DNA of 64,000 nt from Enchytraeus crypticus (taxonomy: Eukaryota > Annelida > Clitellata > Enchytraeida > Enchytraeidae): assembly GCA_905160935.1 (NCBI GenBank), contig CAJHZI010000431.1:2450001-2514000 (forward strand), given 5' to 3'. Of the stretch, positions 9,372 to 18,646 are shown piece by piece. Both the position numbers and the translations under genes were made by a program. Each line of letters starts with the position of its first letter. The stretch's first letter is position 1. Under the pieces are notes generated by a model, which had not been told where the DNA came from, did not search any database, and saw only the letters and a list, made by a program, of their open reading frames with translations.

Positions 9372-10106
9372 ATGGCGAAATTAACTCTATCGAGCAATAC
9401 AACAGATTTTACTACATATCTGCATCCTCCAATAAGATTGGATCGCGACAGAAAGTATGAAGTAGCATTTATATCTCTGATGACGTACAATTCAATTCCT
9501 AACATCACGGAAGCAAACAATAAATTTAAATATTCCACCGACGGTGGAAGTACTTGGAAAATAATCACGCTTTCAAAAGGTGCTTACGAATTAAAAGATA
9601 TTAACGCTACGATTCAAAGAGAAATGCGAGAAAACGGCGACTACGATGCAATTAATGAAAAATATTATATAAACATAAGTCATTTAATTTTCAAGACAAT
9701 TTTGACTATATCAGATGAAAAGTACATGGTTGATTTCGGACTGGAAAATTCAATAGGGCCTACTCTTGGCTTCACCAATGAAAACGCCTGCTTATCACAA
9801 GGAATTCATCAATCTCCAAATATAATAGATATAGAAAAAGTCAATTCGATACAAGTCCATTGCGATATTGCTACTGGGAACTATCTTAATAGCAATAAAT
9901 CTAATGTGATACATACATTCACACAGAGAGTAAATCCAGGCTATAAAATCATAGAGAATCCTACTCCTGAATTGATATTTTTACCAATAGTTAATAGGCT
10001 TGAAATTGATAGTATAAAACTGCGGCTGACCGATCAAGACAACAAACTTATCGATCTGATGGGTGAAAGACTTACTATTGTATTACTAATTAGAGAAAAA
10101 ATCTAA
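9372..10106 (+). CDS. Polinton minor capsid protein (penton-like)
   Basis: 244 codons. The N-terminus AKLTLSSNTTDFTTYLHPPI, followed by YEVAFISLMTYNSIPNI and LSKGAYELKDINATIQ, is the pattern of the single jelly-roll minor capsid protein of Polintons, which occupies the vertices. The start context is CTGCTATAAAAAATGG. It stands two genes before the major capsid gene, the usual neighbourhood, and the frame appears intact. The assignment is by recalled family pattern and gene order, without a search. Confidence 0.85.
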   Translation: MAKLTLSSNTTDFTTYLHPPIRLDRDRKYEVAFISLMTYNSIPNITEANNKFKYSTDGGSTWKIITLSKGAYELKDINATIQREMRENGDYDAINEKYYINISHLIFKTILTISDEKYMVDFGLENSIGPTLGFTNENACLSQGIHQSPNIIDIEKVNSIQVHCDIATGNYLNSNKSNVIHTFTQRVNPGYKIIENPTPELIFLPIVNRLEIDSIKLRLTDQDNKLIDLMGERLTIVLLIREKI

Positions 10107-10132
10107 TTAAAAAATATATTGTATTTAGTAAA

Positions 10133-10420
10133 ATGATTGTCAAAGAGAAATGCAAAGCATACAGTTCAAAACAAACTCTGGTACCTGGACGGGGATTTGT
10201 CGATACACTGAAAGATATGGGTTCGTACGTCTATCAGAATAAAGATTTAATTGCAAAGCCAATGATAGGAGCAGTAGGCGATATTGCTGCATTCGGAATG
10301 ACAGAGGCTAGTAAAGCACTCATTAGAAAGATAGCAAGCAAAAATAGTCGTCTAACTCCAGAATCGGAACAGATACTAGAACAACTACAAAAATCGGGCA
10401 GTGGATTAAAACCATTTTAG
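10133..10420 (+). CDS. Polinton small protein upstream of major capsid
   Basis: 95 codons. Gly-rich basic N-terminus (TLVPGRGFVDTLKDMGSY), a moderately hydrophobic helix (KPMIGAVGDIAAFGM), then a basic helix and an acidic end. No family name can be given. Its size, its position between minor and major capsid genes and its amphipathic helix suggest a minor virion protein. It starts 26 bases after the minor capsid stop and appears intact. Confidence 0.6.
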   Translation: MIVKEKCKAYSSKQTLVPGRGFVDTLKDMGSYVYQNKDLIAKPMIGAVGDIAAFGMTEASKALIRKIASKNSRLTPESEQILEQLQKSGSGLKPF

Positions 10421-10447
10421 TTTAAAAATTATTTTTACATATATAAA

Positions 10448-11827
10448 ATGGAAACTGAAATGCCAAACGAAATTTTCACACAACCATCGTCAATAATTGT
10501 TGACAATAGTGTAGAAAGTTCTCAATTCTCGTCTTTTATTCCACAGACTAAAGCTGGTTTTAATGATAGCCCTAGTGTTATTGAAATTGATATACCTGCA
10601 AGTGATTCGTATTACAACATATCTAAGAGCTTTCTTAAAATTAAGGGAAGAATACTAAGAAATGATAATACCGATGCCTTTGATGCAACAGCTCAAATAG
10701 CTTTGATTAATAATGCTATTCCATACCTCTTTTCTAGTATTGAGTACGATCTAGGAGGTAAATCAATTGAATTATTACACTTTCCAGGACAGACTACGTC
10801 AATGTTGGGTTATTTGTCTTATCCTGACGATTTCAATAGTAGTGCGGGACTGAATCAATGTTGGAGAAAGGACACAAATGTCGGTGCAGTGTCCTCTAAA
10901 TGTAGACAATCTCCAGCAGTTGCAGCAGGCGCAGCCATTGTTGCCAATTATTTTACACCGCAAGAAAATCCAGATTACAATGAAGGATTTGCGATTCCCC
11001 GACAACTTCTAATGAACAACGATGCGCCAGGTCAATTTTCATTCAACATTCCATTTTCACATCTATTTGGAATTTCCGATTATAACAAAGTACTTTACAA
11101 TTTGCGGCATACGTTGAGGTTCACTAGAACGTCTGACACATCAGCAATTCATAAAGCGAATAACGTTTTTGAAGGTAAAGTTTCACTAACGGATATTAGG
11201 TGGATGGTACCAAGAATAAAACCGTCAGTTGAAATGATAACTTCACTGCGAGAGTCTGTTGTAAGTAAAAGGAAAATTCCAATAAGTTTCAGCAGAAGAA
11301 CTGACCAACATACTTTAGTTACACGAGATGTACAGGAGTATGAATGGATGAATAACAGAGACGCTGGAATGAAAAAGCCTAGATGGATAATTGTTGGATT
11401 TCAAACTGACAAATCAAGAACACAGGAACAAAATCCATCTGTGTTTGATCACCTTAACTTGACTAGTGCTTTTGTGGAATTGAACGATCAGAGATATCCT
11501 GCAGATGAACCAAGAATAAACTTTGCTAGAAATGACTATGTAGATTTATGCGCTATGGCAGATGAATTTAAGAAAGAACACTTTGGTTTTAATCATTTAA
11601 TTGGAGGTACACAGATCGATATGGTGAATTACAAAAAGCTATTTCCACTTGTAGTCTTTGATGTAAGGCGTCAGAGTGAAAGAGTCAAAACTGATGTTAT
11701 GACTATGAAACTTAATTTTAAATTTAGTCAAAATGTTCCAGAACATACCCACATGTATGTTACGATACTTTCCGATAGAGTGATGTACCTAACATCCGAT
11801 GGTCAGACTCCGATTATTATAGATTAA
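10448..11827 (+). CDS. Polinton major capsid protein (double jelly-roll)
   Basis: 459 codons. The N-terminal FTQPSSIIVDNSVESS leads into strand-rich sequence (IEIDIPASDSYYNISKSF, then FLKIKGRI) and an AIPYLFSSIEYDLGGKSIE block. The second half has RWMVPRIKPS and the C-terminal VMYLTSDGQTP. This is the recalled signature of Polinton and adintovirus double jelly-roll (hexon-like) capsid proteins. The length is within the usual range and the frame appears intact. The gene is preceded by TACATATATAAAATGG, the start context shared by most genes in the element. The assignment is without a search but agrees with all neighbours. Confidence 0.9.
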   Translation: METEMPNEIFTQPSSIIVDNSVESSQFSSFIPQTKAGFNDSPSVIEIDIPASDSYYNISKSFLKIKGRILRNDNTDAFDATAQIALINNAIPYLFSSIEYDLGGKSIELLHFPGQTTSMLGYLSYPDDFNSSAGLNQCWRKDTNVGAVSSKCRQSPAVAAGAAIVANYFTPQENPDYNEGFAIPRQLLMNNDAPGQFSFNIPFSHLFGISDYNKVLYNLRHTLRFTRTSDTSAIHKANNVFEGKVSLTDIRWMVPRIKPSVEMITSLRESVVSKRKIPISFSRRTDQHTLVTRDVQEYEWMNNRDAGMKKPRWIIVGFQTDKSRTQEQNPSVFDHLNLTSAFVELNDQRYPADEPRINFARNDYVDLCAMADEFKKEHFGFNHLIGGTQIDMVNYKKLFPLVVFDVRRQSERVKTDVMTMKLNFKFSQNVPEHTHMYVTILSDRVMYLTSDGQTPIIID

Positions 11828-11883
11828 TAAGTTTTCTAAAATTATGTTATAAAATTTTATAATGTAATTTAAAAAAGTACTGC

Positions 11884-12405
11884 TTGAAATGTAAAAGGAA
11901 AACTGATTCTACACAGACGCAGGAAAGGTTAACTGCTAATAATAAAAAACAGCAATTTGCTATTTGTGGAGTGTGTGGAAGTAAAAAGTCAAAATTTGTC
12001 TCGGGTCAGGGTGTGTTTAATAATGTGTTATCGGCAGTTGGAAATACAGTTGGAGAACTACATTTACCTGCCAGACGTGGAGAGTACGTACCTAACGGTT
12101 CATTTAATAATCTCAACAAGTATTCGTACTGCGGTCCAGGCACAAAGTACGAACTGAGAAATCGCGAAGGTTATCAGGGTATAAATGAGTTGGATGGAAT
12201 GTGTAAATTGCACGACCAGTTTTATACTGCAAATACCGATACAGCGAGCAGAAATATAAGCGACGAAGCTTTGGCTCATCGAGCATACGAAATTGCTAAT
12301 GATTCAAGATTTGATAGTGCACAAAGAAATATGGCTCGATTTGTATACCACATCATGAAAAATAAGGCAAAGTTTGGTCTTGGTGTTGAGTCAAAAAACG
12401 AATAG
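11884..12405 (+). CDS. Polinton phospholipase-A2-like virion protein
   Basis: About 173 codons. The N-terminal CLKCKRKT and CGVCGSKKSKFVSG form a CxxC/CxxC zinc-ribbon-like pair. The middle ELHLPARR is followed by YSYCGPGTKYELR (a calcium-loop-like Gly-rich motif), and the helix LDGMCKLHDQFY carries the His-Asp pair of secreted and parvovirus-type PLA2. Polintons and adintoviruses carry such a protein, compared with the parvovirus capsid PLA2 used for membrane breach. It lies between major capsid and integrase. The start codon is uncertain because the frame opens at a non-ATG triplet. Confidence 0.8.
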   Translation: MKCKRKTDSTQTQERLTANNKKQQFAICGVCGSKKSKFVSGQGVFNNVLSAVGNTVGELHLPARRGEYVPNGSFNNLNKYSYCGPGTKYELRNREGYQGINELDGMCKLHDQFYTANTDTASRNISDEALAHRAYEIANDSRFDSAQRNMARFVYHIMKNKAKFGLGVESKNE

Positions 12406-12428
12406 AGGGGTCCAGCGAAGAAAAAGGT

Positions 12429-13378
12429 TTGAAGCGAAACGTTGGACCCTTTGAAGAATTGGCTAGAGAATTACACAAACCGATTCGTAGAAAATTTACA
12501 AGACGTCAAGTTCACGTGTTTGAAGTTGATGAGATATGGGGAGCAGATTTAATCGAAATGCAGGAATGGAGTAGAGTTAATAAGGGCTACAGATACATGC
12601 TTAACGTCATCGATGTGTTTTCCAAGTATGCATGGAGCGTTCCGTTGAAAGACAAGAGAGGTGAAACAACTGCAGAGGCATTTAAACAAATAGTGTCATC
12701 GTCGGGAAGACAGCCTAAACATTTATGGGTTGATCAGGGTAAGGAATTTTACAACAAAAACTTGGATGATTGGTTAAAGAAACTTGATATCAATAGATAC
12801 TCTACATTTGGTGAACATAAATCAGCAGTCGTCGAACGATTCAATAGAAGTATCAAGGAAAAGATGTGGAAAAGATTTACTGCGGAAAATACGAGAAATT
12901 GGATTGATATGATTGATGATTTAATTGCAGAGTATAACAACACGAAACATTCGACTGTAAAAATGACTCCAATTGAGGCGAGTAAAAAGGAAAACGAAGC
13001 ATTTATAATTAACAGTAGGAAGTATAGAAATTTGGAAACGAATCGAAAATTTGAGGTTGGCGATAGAGTTAGAATTAGTCGGATTAAGGGTGTGTTTGAA
13101 AAGGGATTCCTACCCAATTGGTCTGAAGCGGTGTACAAGATATCCAAAGTGCAATACACATCCCCGATCACTTATAAATTGACAGATTCGTTAGGCGAAG
13201 AGATAGTAGGAGGTTTTACTCAGAAGAATTGCAGAAAACAAATCAAGAAAATTTTAGAATTGAAAAGGTTCTACAACGGAAAAAGATTAAAGGGGTGGAA
13301 TATGCCTTGGTTAAATGGGTGGGTTACAATAAGAAATTTAATGAATGGATTCCCGTAGAACATTTGGAAAAAGTTTAA
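12429..13378 (+). CDS. Polinton integrase (retroviral-type)
   Basis: About 310 codons are visible. The DDE catalytic triad is seen as VDEIWGADLIEM, then LWVDQGKEFYN, then HKSAVVERFNRSIKEKMW, with the usual spacing for an rve-type catalytic core. The C-terminal part (RKFEVGDRVRISRIKG, then WSEAVYKISKV) is the SH3/chromo-like DNA-binding fold that often follows. It would join the element's ends to target DNA with a 6-bp stagger, agreeing with the duplication around this copy. The start is unclear. It follows the PLA2 gene closely. Confidence 0.9.
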
Positions 13379-13446
13379 AGAAAGAGAAATTTTTTTAATC
13401 CTAATAAAAATTAATTTTGGTTTAAATATATTTTCTTATATATAAA

Positions 13447-13887
13447 ATGGCAACTAAAAACGTAAACTCGGAAGTACTCAAGTTTCAAAATCTTCATGCT
13501 GGAGAAAGATATATTGTCAAAGGACTGAAATCCATAAACACAAATTACGGAAAATCATATATTCTGTATCTTGTGCAAAACGAGGACCACGACCATATAA
13601 AAGTTTGGTCCACAAATAAGATTAATGAATACATTAAAGAGGAGAATTTGGTAAAGAAGCCTAAAAGATTTGAGTTTACAGTAAGAGAAATCAATTCCGG
13701 AAAATACACAGGAAATCTATATGCAGAGATTGATGGGTTTAATACAGACAAAGATGATCCTAAGTTGCTTGGTTTTAATGAATTATTTTCAAACCAAATG
13801 TGGTTTGAAAATATTAATAAAAATATGTTTTATATATATTTAAGCTATAATGTCCGTAAGCTAGAGTGTGCACGCCATCGTCCATGA
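13447..13887 (+). CDS. Polinton OB-fold-like ssDNA-binding protein (putative)
   Basis: 146 codons from the ATG in CTTATATATAAAATGG. The frame FQNLHAGERYIVKGLKSI, then NYGKSYILYLVQ, then KRFEFTVREINS has the strand-turn-strand look of an OB fold. Small proteins of this type sit next to replication genes in related elements. Binding single-stranded DNA during polymerase-B replication is inferred from this. The gene converges with the polymerase, and their 3' ends overlap by about 70 bases. The last part of the frame may not be original protein. Confidence 0.55.
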   Translation: MATKNVNSEVLKFQNLHAGERYIVKGLKSINTNYGKSYILYLVQNEDHDHIKVWSTNKINEYIKEENLVKKPKRFEFTVREINSGKYTGNLYAEIDGFNTDKDDPKLLGFNELFSNQMWFENINKNMFYIYLSYNVRKLECARHRP

Positions 13888-16630
13888 TTACTCGCTTATC
13901 GTCATCTGCGCTGAGAGCAACTTTATTGACTTCCTCAGTATAGACATCGTGCAAGCGTGATCTAATAACGTTCATGCTTCTAGAATGGTAATTTTTCTCA
14001 AACAGACAATCTCTGTAATCATCATGTGTTATTGTCCTCTCAACAACATTCTTCTTGACACCTTTACATTTCTTGTGCTCCTCATCTGCTAATTTGTAAG
14101 AGTACAACTTTGCTCTCAATCCAACAAATTCTTCAATTTCCTTTCCACAAGCTTCGTCTTTAAACATTCCAATGACTTTCTTGTTAACTCCAGTCTTAAT
14201 GCGTGATGGATGAACTCTCGCATAATCGCTAGTGTCAAATCTGCGTTCGACGTCATTAGATATGTCTGCGTAAAAATCTTCCGTCTGTATTTCGTACATC
14301 AACGAATCCGTGTCTGTAAACAACAGCTTGGCTTTATCATTGTATTTTTCCTTTATGTAATTATAGTGAAATTTGTACATCGAAGTTTTACTTAAATCTA
14401 ATATAGCCATACCTAGGTAGATTGGCTTATTATACCGCAATTTAGTTTTTCTCATGTGGACGCCGACAAGATTTTCGTCAAATATCACTGTTCGGTCATA
14501 GTATGGCTTTTCAGCTAATTTAACAGCCTTTTTCCTGTCATCAACCAATCTGAAATCTATCCTATTTTCAATATTTTCCATTGTCTTTCCAAAAACGCTA
14601 TTGTTCATTAGTTTAAAGAAATCTTTCTCAAAGTCGTTGGCAGCCTTAGTGCGTAGCTGTGTATTTAAATCGATGTACGTTTTAAGCCATGGACTTTCTT
14701 CAAATTTTATCCCTCTGTGTATTTTGGTAATTTTCATACCCAAGTTTTCGTACAATTTCAAATTCTCGTAATTTAATATGTACTTTGTTTTACCATTCAA
14801 ATTCGGTATCAATTTCTCTACTTTATTCACTTTCACAATTTCGGGGGCTAAAGGATAGTCATTATGCGGGTCCTGCAGCGCTGCAGGATATTCCAAGTCA
14901 ACTTCGAGGATACACTTCATTTCTTTCCAGATCTCCAGTTCTTTTTCTGTCATCCATTCTTCGGTATTTCTTTAATGTTTTGCTCTAAAGTGTCAAAGAA
15001 TATTTGAGCAACATCGTCATCATCATTCTTTGCAGTAAAAGTGACTGGAGCTTGCGAGTAAATGCTATCATCAAAACATTTGATGTAATAACAGAATGAA
15101 CTAGGTGTATGCTTCTGGAATCGGTTAGTGTATGACATGCTTGGGTCCGGCTGACATGTACCAATCCGATCAATCGATTTAATAAATGACTCGAAATCTG
15201 CGTAAACTATGAATGGTACTCGCATCGATTTTTTGTAGTGATTGAATTTCATAAACGTTCCAGAGTCAGGTAACACAATTTTTTGAGCGTCGTGTTGTGA
15301 ACAATATTCAGTGTGATTGTTAAGAGCTTCTTCACAAGTGAAACCATTTAAGCATCTCCGACAGTAATGCATTGCATTGTGATTTCCTGTTGCCATCAGT
15401 CTATTAAAGTTTTTAATCCAGCAGTAATGTTTATTATCATCTTTTGATATAAGAAACAAATCTACTGCGTTTTGACTGTTAAATGTTGAAATCCTTAATG
15501 GTATTAATTCTTCTTCTTTGGTCCACGCCTCTAGCTTTTCATATCCAAACATGAATTGATACATTATTATTCTTTTCAAATTTATCAATATCTTTCAAAT
15601 TAACCGGAAAATCAATACCATTCCAGTTAAATTCTTCAGCCTGCTTCTTTAATTGTTTATCAATGAGCTCAGAGTTTTTTCCCACTTGATTGAAGGCTCT
15701 TGTAATGCACCATTTGAAACATTGATCGTCTTTATTCTTCATATTTATAATAGCCTTTTTATCAGCTAATTCTTTAGGAAGAGGAATGTAGGAGCTACCT
15801 CGTAGTGGCTTGTATTCTACAGTATTTATTTCTAATTTCATCACTCTGCGAAATATCCAATTACTACCCCGCATCTGAAAATTAGCCATTGACTCTAGCA
15901 TTTTACGTTTAGTCTTTTCATACACCTCTGCGGTATCTGTGGATGGTAAAATTATTTCAGTTTTTGAAAGAAAAGGGGCGTCAGACGATGTAATTTCCCC
16001 AGTCTTCAAATCCACCCTTTCCATTGTACATGTGAGTGTTAGATTAACTTTTGACTGAGGGTTGTTGTTTAATACATTTAACACTTTTGTCTGAACGCTA
16101 TTGAGAAATGACACTGCATCCACTCCATTTCGACCATCAATGGTATATTGCTTAGTGAATCCCTTTAAAGCTGATTTTGTTTCTTTGATTTCATACGTAT
16201 CCGCCTTAGACTTGTTAAATATGTTCTCAACTTTAGACTTTAGTGTCTTATACGATTCTCTTACTTTGCTTTTAATGTTGCTTGGTACATCGCTTACCAG
16301 CCAATCCCAATATGATTTGATAGTTGCCATTACTCCAGTCTTAATTGGTGCAAGAATCTCAGTTTTTATATCAGGCACCGGTGTGTCGAGCAAATTGCCA
16401 TAATGTCTCTTGGGTGATGGTTTATATTTAGTTGGAACTAAAATCGGTTGTTGAATATCTGGTACAGGAGAAGTAAGCAAATCTACAACACCACCGATTG
16501 TTTGTGATGTGGATATGAAGCTTATTGATGACAACGCATCAATAAGCTCTGCCTTGCGAAGAGAATAGTATCTTTTAATACCTCGTTGCTTCGCGACAAG
16601 TCGCAATTGTTTCACCGTTTGAGTTTCCAT
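13814..16630 (-). CDS. Polinton protein-primed DNA polymerase B
   Basis: The coding remnant covers about 2.8 kb on the minus strand. The N-terminal LRLVAKQRGIKRYYSLRK is a SAP/Rho-N-like DNA-binding helix pair. The middle has the exonuclease I motif VYADFESF, preceded by a Cys/His-rich HYCRRCLNGF segment. The C-terminal half has motif B (KLMNNSVFGKTMEN) and motif C (LLFTDTDSLMYEI, the DTDS metal-binding site), followed by a thumb-like end. This is the protein-primed family B type found in all autonomous Polintons, replicating the linear genome from its ends. It starts at CCTATATATAAAATGG. Its 3' end converges on the OB-like gene. Confidence 0.92.
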
Positions 16631-16633
16631 TTT

Positions 16634-17059
16634 ATATATAGGAAAATATATTTAAACTTTGTTGCTTGAAAATTGTAATTCATATATTTCTAATTTTTAT
16701 TATATTTTCATTTTCTTTTCTACATTTATGTTTTTGCTATTCACGGAATGAGTACCACTCCACTACTGAAGCTCAACTTTCCAGCTGTTTAACGTGTAGG
16801 CTGCAGCAGAGTCTACTCGTGTAGACTCTGCTGTCTAATAAAAGGATTATAGCTGCTGATGTGTAGCGAGTAGCTGTGTTTTTTACTAGACCTTTTACAG
16901 CGCTCAGTATATAAACATTCAGCTGTTAATTTAAGCTAAGTATCTGAGAGTAGACTCTACTGCCTCGGGTATAGGCTTTTACATACATGTATAGTTACTT
17001 TAAGGTAGCTGAACAGCTGCGTTATTTTAACCCGACCGTTTACAGCTAGGCTAGGAGAG
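16634..17059. other. Noncoding right subterminal region of the Polinton
   Basis: No frame or domain is seen. It contains the hairpin above, several AGCTG-rich words (for example CAGCTGTTTAACG, TAGCTGCTGATG) and the AT-rich upstream region of the polymerase. Confidence 0.7.
16804..16833. promoter_or_regulatory. Perfect hairpin upstream of the polymerase gene
   Basis: Thirteen-base arms CAGCAGAGTCTAC and GTAGACTCTGCTG around a four-base loop TCGT, in the 430-bp noncoding stretch between the polymerase start and the right terminal repeat. Partial copies of AGAGTAGACTCTAC recur near 16945. A binding site or replication structure is possible. Confidence 0.5.
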
Positions 17060-17540
17060 TGGTTATCATACTTTCAGTACATACGTTGATGACAAGGCTA
17101 ATATAGATATAAGCTTAGGTATCAAGGCTAAAGATGCCTGTTGAAATCATTTTGTCTCTGCCTTGTGGATGAAATGATGTGAATTGAAATCGTTTTTGTC
17201 CTCGTGAGCTGTGGGCGTGCTTGATTTTTACGCTTGTGTGTTAAATCATTGATAGGCAAAACTATGCTTCAATAGTAATTGTACTGATTTCAAGGCAGAA
17301 AATAGAAATGAGCTATGATGAAGGCTAGACTGTACTTAATATTTATTGTGACATTTAAGCATCAAGGCTAAATTATAAATAAGCTATTTTCAAGGCTGAA
17401 CAATACTTAATTATGTATCTAATTGAGTAAACATGATGAATCAAGGCAGGGCAAGGCTAAAAAGGAAATTTAGCTAGGTTTTAATCTTAGGTTGTGCTTG
17501 AAACAAAAAAACTAGCCAGACGAGTACATTTTCTACTACT
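17060..17540. repeat. Polinton right terminal inverted repeat
   Basis: Reverse complement of 3772-4252, ending TTCTACTACT. The reading frame of the interrupted LINE runs into it from the right for a few codons. Confidence 0.95.
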
Positions 17541-17546
17541 ATCCAA
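17541..17546. repeat. Target site duplication ATCCAA, right copy
   Basis: Exact copy of 3766-3771. On the minus strand it encodes the Leu-Asp at which LINE-A ORF2 is interrupted. Confidence 0.95.
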
Positions 17547-18491
17547 CTTACCCAACCCTATCATAATTGGCTTAACAGATTCCCATTTATGATAGTTAAA
17601 TAGCTTTCTATAAACACTGTTCCAGGCAACATTTAAATCATGAATTTGATCGTTTCTAAGTGAAATGCTAACAGTGGCATAGGTTAAAATGGGCAAGCAG
17701 TAGGACTCTAAAAGATGCAATCTTGTCAGCTCAGTTAAATTAGCTGATTTACTCAATATATTATTGCAACTAGAGTTAAATTTTCTAATAATCAAATTGG
17801 TATCAACCACTAGATTTTTACTTGCTATAAAAGTAATACCTAAGTACTTAAAACGTTTTACCCATTTTAATGGTTTTTTCATTAGAGACATGGGAGAAAT
17901 TTCACAGCCGGAACCTAACCTAATCGCAGCACACTTAGATTTATCTATATTGAATTCTAAGAGTAAATTATCAACGAAATTAAACATTGATCTAGCATCT
18001 TTTGTAAAACGTGCACCGTAGGTGAAATAAGAAGCAAATCATCAGCGTATAAGATCATACCAACAAATTGTGCACCAATGGTGCAACCTACATTGAGAGA
18101 TTTTATGTCATTAATGCAAGGATCAATAAAGATATTAAATAAAGCCGGCGATAGAGAGCTACCTTGTCTCACGCCACTTTTAACAGAAGTATTATGAGAA
18201 TAGGATCCATTCCAACGAACACAGACATTTAACTTAGAATACCAGTCCTGTAGCACAATTATAATCCATAAAGGAATGCCCTTCAATATAAAACTAGTAA
18301 ATAATTTAGAGTGGTTAACTTCATCGAATGCCTTCTTCAGGTCAAGTGTGGCCTTAAACACACTATTACCATTGTCTGGAAAATATTTAACGACTTCAGT
18401 CATCATAAAAATTGCATGATTACCACCTGAGTTTACCGTGAAACCAAATTGGAGGTTGCTAGTAACAAGATAATCCTCACATATATCAAGA

Positions 18492-18646
18492 ATGACTAAC
18501 TCAAACAGTTTAGAAATGAGTGCAATTAAAGTGATACCTCTATAGTTGTTGACGTCGTTTTTATCACCATGACTAACTCAAACAGTTTAGAAATGAGTGC
18601 AATTAAAGTGATACCTCTATAGTTGTTGACGTCGTTTTTATCACCA
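18492..18646. repeat. 77-bp tandem duplication inside LINE-A ORF2
   Basis: Two exact copies with period 77 beginning ATGACTAACTCAAACAG. Because 77 is not a multiple of three, it shifts the ORF2 frame. Their identity suggests a recent event. Confidence 0.95.

Larger units (their letters stand above)
3772..17540. mobile_element. Polinton/Maverick element, near-complete fossil
   Basis: About 13.8 kb, bounded by 481-bp terminal inverted repeats starting AGTAGTAG and by an exact 6-bp target duplication. It carries the classic set: protein-primed DNA polymerase B, retroviral-type integrase, FtsK/HerA-type packaging ATPase, adenain-like protease, double jelly-roll major capsid protein and minor capsid protein. 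It also has a PLA2-like protein and several small proteins. Gene order on the plus strand from 6.6 to 13.9 kb is core-like, protease, ATPase, coiled-coil protein, minor capsid, small protein, major capsid, PLA2, integrase, OB-like. The polymerase and the left-end small genes run the other way. It looks structurally whole, but I count roughly five breaks in its reading frames, so it is treated as an inactive fossil. By eye the two terminal repeats differ at about seven of 481 positions, which suggests a modest age. It sits inside ORF2 of LINE-A and is therefore younger than that LINE. Confidence 0.95.

Noticed and set aside
12749-13171. 140-codon minus-strand frame
   Set aside because: Antisense shadow of the Polinton integrase.
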